From Natrononativus amylolyticus (GTDB taxonomy: Archaea > Halobacteriota > Halobacteria > Halobacteriales > Natrialbaceae): DNA of 64,000 nt. This document shows positions 9,576 through 17,911 of the stretch, piece after piece; the stretch's first letter is position 1; each line of letters starts with the position of its first letter. The notes beneath the pieces were generated by a model, which was not told the origin of the DNA, did no database searches, and worked only from the letters and a program-made list of their open reading frames with translations. Made by a program: the position numbers and the translations under genes. Location of the stretch: NCBI RefSeq assembly GCF_024362525.1, contig NZ_CP101458.1, positions 1,178,001 through 1,242,000 on the forward strand, given 5' to 3'.

Positions 9576-10589
9576 CTACGCGGGGTCGTCGGCGCCGACG
9601 GGCGCGTGCTCGTCGGGTTCGGCGCCGGGCGGATCGACGCTCTCGAGGAGGTCCGCGACCACGTCGGTCGCGACGACGTCGCTGAGTTCGGCGTCGGTGC
9701 TCAGCACCAGCCGGTGGGCCAGGATCGGCTGGGCGAGCGCCTTCGCGTCGTCGGGGATGACGTACTCGCGGCCGTGGATCGCCGCGCGGGCCTTCGTGGC
9801 GTTGAGGAAGGCGAGCGTCGCCCGCGGGGAGGCGCCGTGGGAGACGTCCGGGTGGGTTCGACTGGCGGCGACGAGATCCAGCACGTACGACTTCACCGGC
9901 TCCGAGACGTGGACGTCGGCCACCGTCTCGCGGGCCGCCAGCAGGGCGTTCGGCGCGACCACCTGCTCGATCGTCTCCGGTCCGAGTTCCGGGTCGGTGT
10001 CGAATCGCTCGAGCAGTTCGCGTTCGACCTCGCGGTCGGGGAGGGAAACGGTGAGTTTGAGCTGGAAGCGGTCCCGTTGCGCTTCGGGGAGTTCGAAGAC
10101 GCCCTCCATCTCGACGGGGTTCTGCGTCGCGACGACCATGAACGGGGTCGGCAGCGCGAGCGTCTTCCCCTCGATGGTGACGTGGCGCTCCTGCATCGCC
10201 TCGAGCAGGGCGGCCTGGGTCTTCGGCGTCGCGCGGTTTATCTCGTCGGCGACGACCAGGTTGGTGAAGACGGGGCCGCGCGTGAGTTCGAACTCGCCGA
10301 TGTTCTCGCGGTAGACGTGGGTGCCGGTGATGTCCGCCGGGAGGATGTCGGGGGTCATCTGGATGCGGCGGTGTGAGAGCCCGCTCGCGCGGGCGAACAG
10401 CGTCGCGATCGTCGTCTTCGCGACGCCGGGGACGCCCTCGAGCAGGACGTGCCCGCGGGTCAACAGCGCGATCGTGAGCCGCTCGATGACCGTCTCGTTG
10501 CCGACCAGCACCCGGCCGGTCTCGTCGCGGATCGCGTCGTACACCCCGCTCGGAGTGAGCTCGACGTCCGCAGGGTCGTTCCTGCTCAT
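9576..10589 (-). CDS. MoxR family AAA+ ATPase
   Basis: A 337-aa AAA+ chaperone-like ATPase. Walker A GVPGVAKTT is at residues 52-60, Walker B LVVADEINRA around 111-120, sensor 1 VVATQNP around 150, and the sensor-2/lid region is C-terminal. MoxR proteins remodel partner complexes together with vWA/DUF58 proteins; here the DUF58 gene lies on the opposite strand 1.5 kb away. The ATG overlaps the stop of the upstream DUF4350-like gene (ATGA at 10586-10589), so it is the last cistron of a three-gene unit. Start is well supported by the family N-terminus. Confidence 0.93.
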   Translation of the reverse strand: MSRNDPADVELTPSGVYDAIRDETGRVLVGNETVIERLTIALLTRGHVLLEGVPGVAKTTIATLFARASGLSHRRIQMTPDILPADITGTHVYRENIGEFELTRGPVFTNLVVADEINRATPKTQAALLEAMQERHVTIEGKTLALPTPFMVVATQNPVEMEGVFELPEAQRDRFQLKLTVSLPDREVERELLERFDTDPELGPETIEQVVAPNALLAARETVADVHVSEPVKSYVLDLVAASRTHPDVSHGASPRATLAFLNATKARAAIHGREYVIPDDAKALAQPILAHRLVLSTDAELSDVVATDVVADLLESVDPPGAEPDEHAPVGADDPA

Positions 10590-11674
10590 TCGTCGTCACG
10601 TCGTTTTTCACCGGAGCGGTTAAACGCTGCTATCACGCGGTCGACCCGGTCGTCGTCCCACTCGGGGTGGCGGTCGGCCACCAGCGCGCGCCGCTCGCCG
10701 TCGGTCAATCCCGGCTCGCGGTGCTCACGGCGGCGCCACCGGGCGGGGAGTCGACGCCGGACCGTCGGGGGGACGCCTCGAGCGGCCAGCGCGGCGAGGC
10801 CGACGCCGAGACCCCCGACGAGCGCCTGCAACAGCGGGAGTTCGCGCAGCGTCAGCGCGGCCGCCGCCAGCGGCGGCACGTCTCCGGCGTGTGAGAGGTC
10901 GAAGAGGACCCGGTCGTCGGCGAAGTTCTCGAGGAACGCCCGGTTGTCGGGCTGCTCGAGCATGACGTTGATCGTGATGCTCGGGTCGCCGACGACCACG
11001 ACCTCGCCGTCGCCGACGGGTTCGGTCGTCGCGACCGGGTGCGCCGACAGGTCCTCGGTCTCCGAGAGGTCGGTGTCGGCGTCGCCCAGGTAGGCGAAGT
11101 CGCTGGTCGAGACGAGAACGGTCGCGTTGCCGGGCTCGACGGCGGTCGCGTAGTTCAGCGTGAGCTGATCGACGCCCTCGGTTCGCGTGTGGTTCTCGAC
11201 GCCGGTCGCGACCGGCATCGCCGGGCCGCGGTAGTTGTGGCGGTCGTCGCGCAGGAGCCCGCCGTCGGTTCGAGCCTCCGCCCCGACGGCGGCGAGCAGC
11301 CGGTTGCCGCCGTCGTCGAAGTTCTCGAGGACGACGAGCGTGCCGCCGCGGTCGACGAACGACCGGACGCGCTCGGCGTCGGTGCCCTCGTAGGGCTCCT
11401 CGGGCGCGACGACGAACGCGGTCGCGTTCTCGGCGTCGAGGTCGTCGTAGCGGTCGGTCTCCCGGACGATCTCGGCGGAGACGTCAGGGTCGTCCTCGAG
11501 GCCGTCGTGGAGGTCCGTCGAGCCGTCCCAGGAGGGGTTGTACGGGCCGAACGCGGTCGTCGACGTGGCGGCGACGACGCCCAGCGCGAGGACGGTCGTC
11601 ACCGCGAGCGCGAGCAGGAACGCCCGCGGCCAGTCGACCCCGTCGCGGTCGGTGAGCCACTCGCGGGCGGTCAC
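10586..11674 (-). CDS. DUF4350 domain-containing membrane protein
   Basis: A 362-aa protein. An N-terminal transmembrane helix (FLLALAVTTVLALGVVAAT) precedes an extracytoplasmic domain with the DUF4350 GATase-like pattern: FVVAPEEPY, then VRSFVDRGGTLVVLENFDDGGN near residues 100-120, and VVVVGDPSITIN near 225. A second hydrophobic stretch (about 275-305) and a basic, cytoplasmic C-terminus follow. DUF4350 proteins are regular members of MoxR/DUF58 clusters. The start is GTG at 11672-11674, overlapping the TGA of the upstream small gene; the open frame extends further upstream, but that part lies antisense-like over the neighbour and is not plausible. The C-terminal ATGA overlap couples it to moxR. 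Confidence 0.85.
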   Translation of the reverse strand: MTAREWLTDRDGVDWPRAFLLALAVTTVLALGVVAATSTTAFGPYNPSWDGSTDLHDGLEDDPDVSAEIVRETDRYDDLDAENATAFVVAPEEPYEGTDAERVRSFVDRGGTLVVLENFDDGGNRLLAAVGAEARTDGGLLRDDRHNYRGPAMPVATGVENHTRTEGVDQLTLNYATAVEPGNATVLVSTSDFAYLGDADTDLSETEDLSAHPVATTEPVGDGEVVVVGDPSITINVMLEQPDNRAFLENFADDRVLFDLSHAGDVPPLAAAALTLRELPLLQALVGGLGVGLAALAARGVPPTVRRRLPARWRRREHREPGLTDGERRALVADRHPEWDDDRVDRVIAAFNRSGEKRRDDE

Positions 11675-11949
11675 CACGGCAGCACCTCCGGTGGCAGGAT
11701 CTCGAGGATGCGCCGGACGACGACGTAGCCGAAGCCGACGAGGCCGAGCGCGATGATCCACGTCAGCCGCCGCCGCCAGGCGGGCGCGACGGCGACGGGC
11801 GCGGTCAGTTCGGTGACGACGAGAAAGCCGATCAGCGAGAGGACGAAGAACAGTTCGTACGAGAGCGATCCCAGCAGCGAGAGGAGCAACACCGTCGCTA
11901 GCATCCAGGCGAGCTGGCCGTGGACGAACCGCATCCGCCGCCGGGTCAT
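11671..11949 (-). CDS. Small two- to three-helix membrane protein, first gene of the moxR unit
   Basis: A 92-aa protein of hydrophobic segments: [33 protein letters not shown], a short basic loop (WRRRLT), then [15 protein letters not shown]. The N-terminus is basic (MTRRRMRF). It is the promoter-proximal cistron, overlapping the DUF4350 gene by 4 bp (GTGA). No motif indicates a reaction; a subunit or membrane anchor of the MoxR/DUF4350 assembly is the likely role. Confidence 0.72.
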   Translation of the reverse strand: MTRRRMRFVHGQLAWMLATVLLLSLLGSLSYELFFVLSLIGFLVVTELTAPVAVAPAWRRRLTWIIALGLVGFGYVVVRRILEILPPEVLPW

Positions 11950-12025
11950 CTACTCGAGTGAGGTCGCCGGGAGTACCTAAATCCAGCGCACCTGACACGC
12001 GATCGGATCGCCCGCCGCACGGGGG

Positions 12026-12733
12026 TCAGTCGTGCTCGGCCGACGGGGAGGCCTCGAGTCGCTCGCCGGCGCCGCCCCGACGCTCGAGGCGGCCGTCCGC
12101 CAGCGTGAACGTCCGGTCGAAGGCTGGCTCGAGCGCGGGGTCGTGGCTGATGGCGACGAGGGCGACGTTCGTCCGCTCCTGGACGTCGGCCAGCAGCGAG
12201 ACCACCTGGTCCGTGGTGTCCGGATCGAGCTGTCCCGTCGGCTCGTCGGCGAGGATCACGCCGGGGCGGTTCGCGAGCGCCCGCGCGATGGCGACGCGCT
12301 GTTTCTCGCCGCCGCTGAGCGTCGCCGGGTAGCGGTCGGCGAGGCCGGCGATTCCGAGGGTGTCGAACAGCTCCTCGAGCCACCCCTCGTCGCCGCCGGC
12401 GGCGTGGGTCTGGGGGAGGCGGGCGTTCTCCCACGCCGAGAGGTCGGGGACGAGCTGGAAGTCCTGGAAGACGAAGCCGAGTTCGTCCCGGCGCAGCCGC
12501 GCGCGCTTTCGCTCCGACAGCGAGCCCGCGTCCGTGCCGTCGACGACGACGCGGCCCGAGTCGGGCTCCTCGAGCAGCCCCAGCACGGAGAACAGCGTCG
12601 ACTTGCCGGCGCCGCTCGCACCCCGGATCAGCGTGCGCGAGCCGGCGGGGATCGACAGCGAGACGCCGTCGAGCACCCCCCGCTCGCCGCGGCTGACCGA
12701 GAGGTCGATCACCTCGAGTACCGGGGAGGTCAC
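12026..12733 (-). CDS. ABC transporter ATP-binding protein, LolD/MacB/FtsE type
   Basis: A 235-aa ATPase. Walker [10 protein letters not shown] is at residues 38-46, Q-loop [10 protein letters not shown] near 88-97, signature [10 protein letters not shown] at 139-148, Walker [12 protein letters not shown] at 160-170, and H-loop AISHDP near 195. The family powers mechanotransmission exporters and envelope-lipoprotein or division complexes rather than classic import. It overlaps its cognate permease gene by 4 bp (ATGA at 12730-12733), an arrangement expected for an obligate complex. Substrate unknown. Confidence 0.93.
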   Translation of the reverse strand: MTSPVLEVIDLSVSRGERGVLDGVSLSIPAGSRTLIRGASGAGKSTLFSVLGLLEEPDSGRVVVDGTDAGSLSERKRARLRRDELGFVFQDFQLVPDLSAWENARLPQTHAAGGDEGWLEELFDTLGIAGLADRYPATLSGGEKQRVAIARALANRPGVILADEPTGQLDPDTTDQVVSLLADVQERTNVALVAISHDPALEPAFDRTFTLADGRLERRGGAGERLEASPSAEHD

Positions 12734-15700
12734 GTCCGGCCGTTGTTCCTCCCGGATGTTAAGTCTCGCTCTCCGACGGGCGCGCCGCCGTCGGCTCGCG
12801 GAGCGGGCTCCCGATTCGACGGCGCGTCGCCGCCGCGGGGCTCCGGCGGAGCGAACAGCGACGCGGGCGACGCCCGGACGAGCGAGCGCGTGGCGACGAG
12901 CGCGCTGAGCGCCGTCAGGAGGACCCCGACGACGACGATGCCGGCAGCCAGCGCCGGCGCCGGACGCGGATCGAGGGTGATCCCGAACACGGTGAGCCGC
13001 CCCGCGAGCGCGAGCGCCTCGAGCGTCGCCGTCGCGACGACGAGCGCGAGTAGCGAGGCGGCGACGCCGATCCGGACCGCGTCGGCGAGCACGAGCCCCA
13101 GAAGCCGGCGGGGGGACGCGCCGGTCGCCCGGTAGATCCCGAGCGAGCGCCGCCGGGCGCGAACCGCCCGCGTGAGGACGGCGCTGGTCGCCCCGACGAC
13201 GGTCAGCGACGCGAGGCCGGCGAGCGCCCCGAGGAGGACGTGCAGGTTGCCGACCGCGTACTCGACGGCCGTGGCGATCCCGCCCCCGCCGTCGTAGTGG
13301 CCGCTCGCCGCCAGCGCACCGGTCAGCCGGTCGTCGCCGCCGACGCGGTACTCGTGGGTCGCGAGGGTGCTCCCGTCGGCGCGAACCGCCACGCCGTACT
13401 CGCCCGGCGGCCGCTGGGGGAACGTGGTCGTAACGGTCGTCGTCTCGCCGGCCTCGAGGGTAACGTCCTCGGACGCGCTCGTCCCGGGACCGTCGATCTC
13501 GACGGTCGTCTCGATCGGGCGCTGCCAGGGGTTCGAGAGGGAAACCTCGAGCGTCGGTCGGCTGTGGATGCCGGGCGTCGCCGGCTCGAGGCCCGTCTCG
13601 GCGAGCAGCGCCGTCTCGGCGTCCGCCGAGATCGTCACCGACTCGGTGACCGCGCGCTCGTCCGTCCGGGCGGTGACGTCGACGGTTCCGGACTCCTCGG
13701 GGAGCGAGAGCCAGGCGCTCCCCTCGGAGTCGGTCGTCACCGTCTCCTCACCGGCCTCGATCGTCGCGTTCGCGACCGGGTCGCCCGTCGCGTCGACCAG
13801 GGTCGCAAGCGTCGTCTCGCCCGGCGGCGCCGTCCCGGCGAGGGTGGCGAACTCGAGGGGGGGCTCCGTCGCGACCGTCGTCGTGCGCTCGAACGACCCG
13901 ACTCGAACCTCGTACTCGCCGGCTTCGACCGCCGGAAGCTCGATCGTCTCCGTCGTTCGGGCGCCGGGATCGACGGTCACCGTCCGCTCGACGGTTTCGT
14001 CGCCGATCGACGCCTCCACCGTTCGTTCGGCCGGCTCGTCGGCCGGGTTCCAGAGCGTGACCGACGCCGGGATCGGCTCGCCGGGCTCGGCGTGGCCCGG
14101 TGCCTCCGCCTCGACGAGCACCGCGGACGTCGGGCCGACCGCGCCGTCCGGCGCCGTGGCGTTGGTTCGAACCAGGTTCACGTCCCCCGGATCGACCGTC
14201 GAGAGGTGGCGCGCCGTCGGCAGCGAGACGAGCAGCTGGTGGTCCTCGAGCGTTCCCGTCTCGTAGACGCCGGCGATCTCGACGGTCGCGAACGCCGCGT
14301 CGGTGCTCCCGCCGACGACGAGCTCGTCGCCCGGCTCGAAGTCGAGCGCGTCCGCGAGGGCCGTGCCGATCGCCGCCTCCGATCGGTTTTCGGGCGGCTG
14401 TCCGTCGACGACCGTCGCGTTCGTCACCGCCGCGAAGGCTTCGTAGTCGACGCCGCGAGCGAGATAGGGCTCGCCGTCGTGGCCGGTGAACAGCACGATC
14501 TCGGGGCTCGCCGCGGTGTCGTTGTCGACGGCGCCCGCGTAGCTCTCGGGAACCGAACTCTCGATCGGGTGGGGCGAGCCGGGCTCGGTGATCGTCGCCT
14601 CGTCGGTGGTCAGCGCGGCGCCGACGGCCGCGAGCGAGCCGATCAGCAACACGATCACCGCGAACACCGACAGCGTCGCCGCCGTCGGGACGACGGTTCG
14701 CGCCTCGAGCAGCGACGGTGCGAGAAGCGCCCTGACGCGACCGAGACGACCCGACCCGCCGCCGGTCGCCGACCGCGGTCTGCCGACCCGCGCCGGCGGC
14801 ACCGTCGTCGCGCCTCGAGCCGCGAGGTAGCCGCCGACCGCGCCGACGAGGACGAGGCCGGCGAGCATCCCGGCGAGCAACGGCGCGACCTCGCGCGTCA
14901 CCCGGATCGAGAGCGTCGTCGGCAGCCCCGCCACGATCGCGACGTTGACCGCGACGTTCGGGACGACGACGCCGAGCGCGTAGCCGAGTCCGACGCCGCC
15001 GCCCGCGAGCGCGCCCCCGCGGAGCGCGAACAGCAGCCGGATGCGACGCGGGGGCGCGCCCGTCGCCCTGATCACGCGGATCGTCCGCGCGCGCTCGCTG
15101 ACCGTCGTCCGGACGACGCTCGAGATCGTGACCGCGACGACGACGCCGGCGACGGCGACGCCGACCCAGAGGAGTCCGATCACGCTCCGGGTGCCGCCCG
15201 CGAAGAAGGCGAGCGCGCCGACGAGCGGGCTCCCCGTCTCGCCGACTGCGCCGCCGTCGGCCGGCTCGAGGGCGAGCGCCCCCGTCGGTCCGACCGCCTC
15301 GACCGCCTCGGGGGTCGTCCGCACCCACGTGTCCGGAACGCTACCGCTCGAGACGCCGGGCGAGACCGTCTGCGTCGTCGATTCCGCCGTCCCCTCGAGG
15401 CGCCACTCCTCGTCGGCCGAGACGGGGCCGACCGCGCCGTCCGGCTGGGCGGGCAGGGCCGCGCCGGCGGCGTCGGCCGCCGGAATCCCGACGGCGGTGT
15501 GGGACGTCCCGTCCGGCGCCGTCGCCTCCGCCAGCGGAAGGACGGTGGCGTTCGGGCCGGTGTCGTCGTGTGCCGCCTCGAGGGAGTCGTACCCCGTGAC
15601 CGTCGCGTTCGCCTCGAAGTCGGCCGCGAGCGTCTGGGTCTGCTCGCCCGCAGTGACCGCGAGGAGGGTCGCCCCGACCAGCAGGGCGACCGCCAGCGCG

Positions 15701-15765
15701 ACGACGAGCACGGCCAGCCGGTCGCGTCGGGACCAGCGGGTGACGAGGAGGCTGCGGTAGGTCAT
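12730..15765 (-). CDS. ABC transporter permease with two FtsX domains and extracytoplasmic CARDB/Ig-like insert
   Basis: A 1011-aa permease. The N-terminal helix is VLVVALAVALLVGATLLAV. A first FtsX core lies near residues 190-310 (SVVRTTVSERARTIRVIRATGAPPRR is the coupling-helix motif). A further helix near 365-390 is followed by a long extracytoplasmic part with a MacB-like periplasmic core. This part carries CARDB-like domains (SVTLWNPADEPAERTVEA; LEVSLSNPWQRPIETTVEI) and a regulatory-like beta domain between them. A second FtsX core (about 850-985) again contains IYRATGASPRR. Both halves are fused in one chain, so it could work as a MacB-like monomer pair. The ATPase partner follows directly. 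Confidence 0.9.
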   Translation of the reverse strand: MTYRSLLVTRWSRRDRLAVLVVALAVALLVGATLLAVTAGEQTQTLAADFEANATVTGYDSLEAAHDDTGPNATVLPLAEATAPDGTSHTAVGIPAADAAGAALPAQPDGAVGPVSADEEWRLEGTAESTTQTVSPGVSSGSVPDTWVRTTPEAVEAVGPTGALALEPADGGAVGETGSPLVGALAFFAGGTRSVIGLLWVGVAVAGVVVAVTISSVVRTTVSERARTIRVIRATGAPPRRIRLLFALRGGALAGGGVGLGYALGVVVPNVAVNVAIVAGLPTTLSIRVTREVAPLLAGMLAGLVLVGAVGGYLAARGATTVPPARVGRPRSATGGGSGRLGRVRALLAPSLLEARTVVPTAATLSVFAVIVLLIGSLAAVGAALTTDEATITEPGSPHPIESSVPESYAGAVDNDTAASPEIVLFTGHDGEPYLARGVDYEAFAAVTNATVVDGQPPENRSEAAIGTALADALDFEPGDELVVGGSTDAAFATVEIAGVYETGTLEDHQLLVSLPTARHLSTVDPGDVNLVRTNATAPDGAVGPTSAVLVEAEAPGHAEPGEPIPASVTLWNPADEPAERTVEASIGDETVERTVTVDPGARTTETIELPAVEAGEYEVRVGSFERTTTVATEPPLEFATLAGTAPPGETTLATLVDATGDPVANATIEAGEETVTTDSEGSAWLSLPEESGTVDVTARTDERAVTESVTISADAETALLAETGLEPATPGIHSRPTLEVSLSNPWQRPIETTVEIDGPGTSASEDVTLEAGETTTVTTTFPQRPPGEYGVAVRADGSTLATHEYRVGGDDRLTGALAASGHYDGGGGIATAVEYAVGNLHVLLGALAGLASLTVVGATSAVLTRAVRARRRSLGIYRATGASPRRLLGLVLADAVRIGVAASLLALVVATATLEALALAGRLTVFGITLDPRPAPALAAGIVVVGVLLTALSALVATRSLVRASPASLFAPPEPRGGDAPSNREPAPRADGGAPVGERDLTSGRNNGRT

Positions 15766-15921
15766 GGGCGCCGGGCCGGCCGCCCCCGTCCGTCGGCCCG
15801 GGCTCTCGTCTCTGCCGCGCTCACGTTCACGTCAGCAATCAGGTGGACGGCCCATAGTCGTTGCGACGCGCCGGTGGTCGGCTTCGCACCCTTTTTCCAC
15901 CTCGAGGGCCAACCGACGGGC

Positions 15922-16350
15922 ATGAGCGACGTACTGGCGGAATTTCGCGCGGGGGAGCGACCCGACGACGTGGGGCTCTACCTGGCCGACTCGTTCGTCG
16001 AGGACGACCGCCTCGAGCGCTTCGGCGAGCCGGTCGACGGCGGCGTGCTGATCGTCGTCGACGGCGAGAGCGGGCGCAACGCCTTCGAGGCGGCGACGGG
16101 GACCGACGCGATGACCTTCGCCGGCTCGGCGATGCAACGCGAGGGGGAGATCGACGCGGACCTCACCGGCGGCGGCTGTCCGGACGCCGACGAGGAGGGC
16201 GACCACGCGGTGCAGTTCGTCTTCGCGTTCGCGGAGGAACGAAACGAGGAGGTCGGCGGCATCTACGAGGAGGGCGACGTGATCCACGCCTACGCCCGGT
16301 GTGCCTGCGGGACGGCGTACTCGGATCGGTGGGTCGCCGGCGAGCGGTAG
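15922..16350 (+). CDS. DUF5807-like conserved haloarchaeal protein
   Basis: A 142-aa acidic soluble protein starting MSDVLAEFRAGERPDDVGLY. Two Cys pairs stand out (GGGCPDADEEGDH and YARCACGTAYSDRW), suggesting a small metal-binding or zinc-ribbon-like site in the C-terminal half. The sequence resembles the family catalogued as DUF5807; no function is known. ATG at 15922 is chosen because it opens the conserved part, although the frame is open far upstream through antisense sequence of the ABC permease. The 156-bp upstream gap is shared with the divergent permease gene. Confidence 0.72.
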   Translation: MSDVLAEFRAGERPDDVGLYLADSFVEDDRLERFGEPVDGGVLIVVDGESGRNAFEAATGTDAMTFAGSAMQREGEIDADLTGGGCPDADEEGDHAVQFVFAFAEERNEEVGGIYEEGDVIHAYARCACGTAYSDRWVAGER

Positions 16351-16413
16351 GCGGGAGCACACGGGCGGAATGCTGATACTCGGTCGAACAGTTCTGTGTC
16401 GTAGAGATACTCT

Positions 16414-17052
16414 GTGACCGACAAGAATCGCGTCCGCCGGGCGTACGACGTGATCGCAGCGCAGTATGCCGACCACCGATCCCAGGGCGGGACGGAAGTG
16501 CTGGCGCAGTTCCTCGAGTCGCTCTCGGCGCCGGCGCACGTCCTCGATGCCGGCTGTGGACAGGGGACGCCCGTGCTCTCCCGACTGACCGAGTCGACGA
16601 CGGCGACCGGCCTCGACTTCTCGCGCGAGCAGTTGCGGCTGGCGACGGACGGCGCACCCGACGCCGCGCTCGTCCAGGGCGACATGGCGACACTCCCGTT
16701 CAGGACCGGTACGTTCGACGCGGTCGTCGCCTACTGGTCGCTGATCCACGTTCCCCTCGAGGACCACCAGGGAGTCGTCGACGAGTTCGCCCGCGTGCTG
16801 CGTCCGGGGGGTCGCGTGCTGGTCTGTGAGGGGACGGACGAGTGGTGCGGAGAGAACCCAGACTGGCTCGACACCGGCGTCCGGATGGAGTGGAACGTCG
16901 CCGGTGCGGCGGCGACACTGGAGCAACTGCGGACCGCCGGCTTCGTCCTCGAGGACAGCTGGGGCGTCCCCGAAGTACTGTGCGAGGACGGCTCTGACGA
17001 CGGGGACGACGACCAGCCCTGGACGTTTTTCGCCGCACGACTCGAGGCGTAA
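16414..17052 (+). CDS. Class I SAM-dependent methyltransferase
   Basis: A 212-aa methyltransferase (type 11 fold). SAM-binding motif I VLDAGCGQGTP is at residues 43-53. TGLDFSREQL (motif II acidic residue) follows, then GDMATLPFRTGTFDAVVAYWSLIHVP (motifs III/IV) around 95-120 and LRPGGRVLVCEG near 130. The C-terminal part is short and the substrate is not identifiable. It starts with GTG at 16414. It precedes a membrane-protein gene on the same strand by 60 bp, without clear functional link. Confidence 0.88.
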   Translation: MTDKNRVRRAYDVIAAQYADHRSQGGTEVLAQFLESLSAPAHVLDAGCGQGTPVLSRLTESTTATGLDFSREQLRLATDGAPDAALVQGDMATLPFRTGTFDAVVAYWSLIHVPLEDHQGVVDEFARVLRPGGRVLVCEGTDEWCGENPDWLDTGVRMEWNVAGAAATLEQLRTAGFVLEDSWGVPEVLCEDGSDDGDDDQPWTFFAARLEA

Positions 17053-17112
17053 CCGCGGACCCCACGGCACCGGGCTGACAGGCTTTTCTGTCTCTGCGGG
17101 GTAGTCACTCCA

Positions 17113-17805
17113 ATGAGTTCCTTCGAGACGCCACACGAGACCGAGCGCGGGTTCGGCCTCTCGAGTCGCGAGGCGCGGGTGATCGGCGGGGCGAGCGCTC
17201 TGATGGCGATCAACGTCGCGCTGATGTACGTCTTCGTCGTCACGCCGCTGTCGGCGGTCAACAGCTACCTGTTCGCGGTGCCGATCGTCGGCGTCCTCGT
17301 CTACGGGGCGGCGATCATGGCCGGCGAGCTGATCGCCGAACGCGGCGTCGAGGGCGGCGATATGGGGATCGCCTTCGCCGGAATGGTCGTCCTCCAGCTC
17401 GCGTTCGGGGTCTTCGGCGCGGGCGTGCTCTCGTTCGCGCCGCGGGAGAGCCAGGTGTTCATCCTCGGCGTGACCGCGATCGTCGTCGCACTCATGACGG
17501 CGCTCATCTCGGGGTACGTCTACGCCCGCTCGATCACCTTCGAGCACTGGGGTCGGTTCGCGAACTACTCATTTATCGCCGGGATCGTCGCGATCGCCGT
17601 CGGAACGTTCGTCGCCCCCGTTCTGCTCGTCGGCTTCGTCCTCATCTTCCTCGGTTTCGTGCTCCGGCTGGGGTGGGAAATCTGGAAGGTCCGCGACCGC
17701 AGGAACGCCTCCGTCGCCCTCCAGACGATCGGCGTCTACATCGCCGTCGCCGGCGTGTTCGTTCACGTCCTCCAGCTCGTGATGCGGGCGCTGGCACGCC
17801 GGTAA
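17113..17805 (+). CDS. Polytopic membrane protein of unknown function
   Basis: A 230-aa protein with about seven predicted membrane helices: near residues 20-44, 52-72, 78-100, 110-135, 145-170, 172-192 and 200-222. The only charged loops are short (GELIAERGVEGGDMG and RLGWEIWKVRDRRN). No conserved catalytic motif is seen. The start ATG follows a purine-poor 60-bp gap after the methyltransferase gene; an own promoter is possible. Confidence 0.7.
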   Translation: MSSFETPHETERGFGLSSREARVIGGASALMAINVALMYVFVVTPLSAVNSYLFAVPIVGVLVYGAAIMAGELIAERGVEGGDMGIAFAGMVVLQLAFGVFGAGVLSFAPRESQVFILGVTAIVVALMTALISGYVYARSITFEHWGRFANYSFIAGIVAIAVGTFVAPVLLVGFVLIFLGFVLRLGWEIWKVRDRRNASVALQTIGVYIAVAGVFVHVLQLVMRALARR

Positions 17806-17873
17806 CCGAGTGCGCGCGCCGCGGTCTCGAATCCCCTCGTTGCTCGCCGAACGGTGTATAGTTTAAAAATGTG

Positions 17874-17879
17874 TATAAA
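17874..17879 (+). promoter_or_regulatory. TATA-like box of the acidic lipoprotein gene
   Basis: TATAAA, in an unusually A/T-rich stretch (17856-17890), lies 33 nt before the ATG at 17912. This spacing fits a haloarchaeal promoter with a very short leader. Confidence 0.5.
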
Positions 17880-17911
17880 TCGCTAACTATTCTCCCGTCG
17901 GTAGTATCAGT

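Noticed and set aside
13240-16350. Very long plus-strand open frame (over 1000 codons) opposite the ABC permease
   Set aside because: It is Arg-rich antisense of a well-supported permease; only its last part (from 15922) is a real gene.
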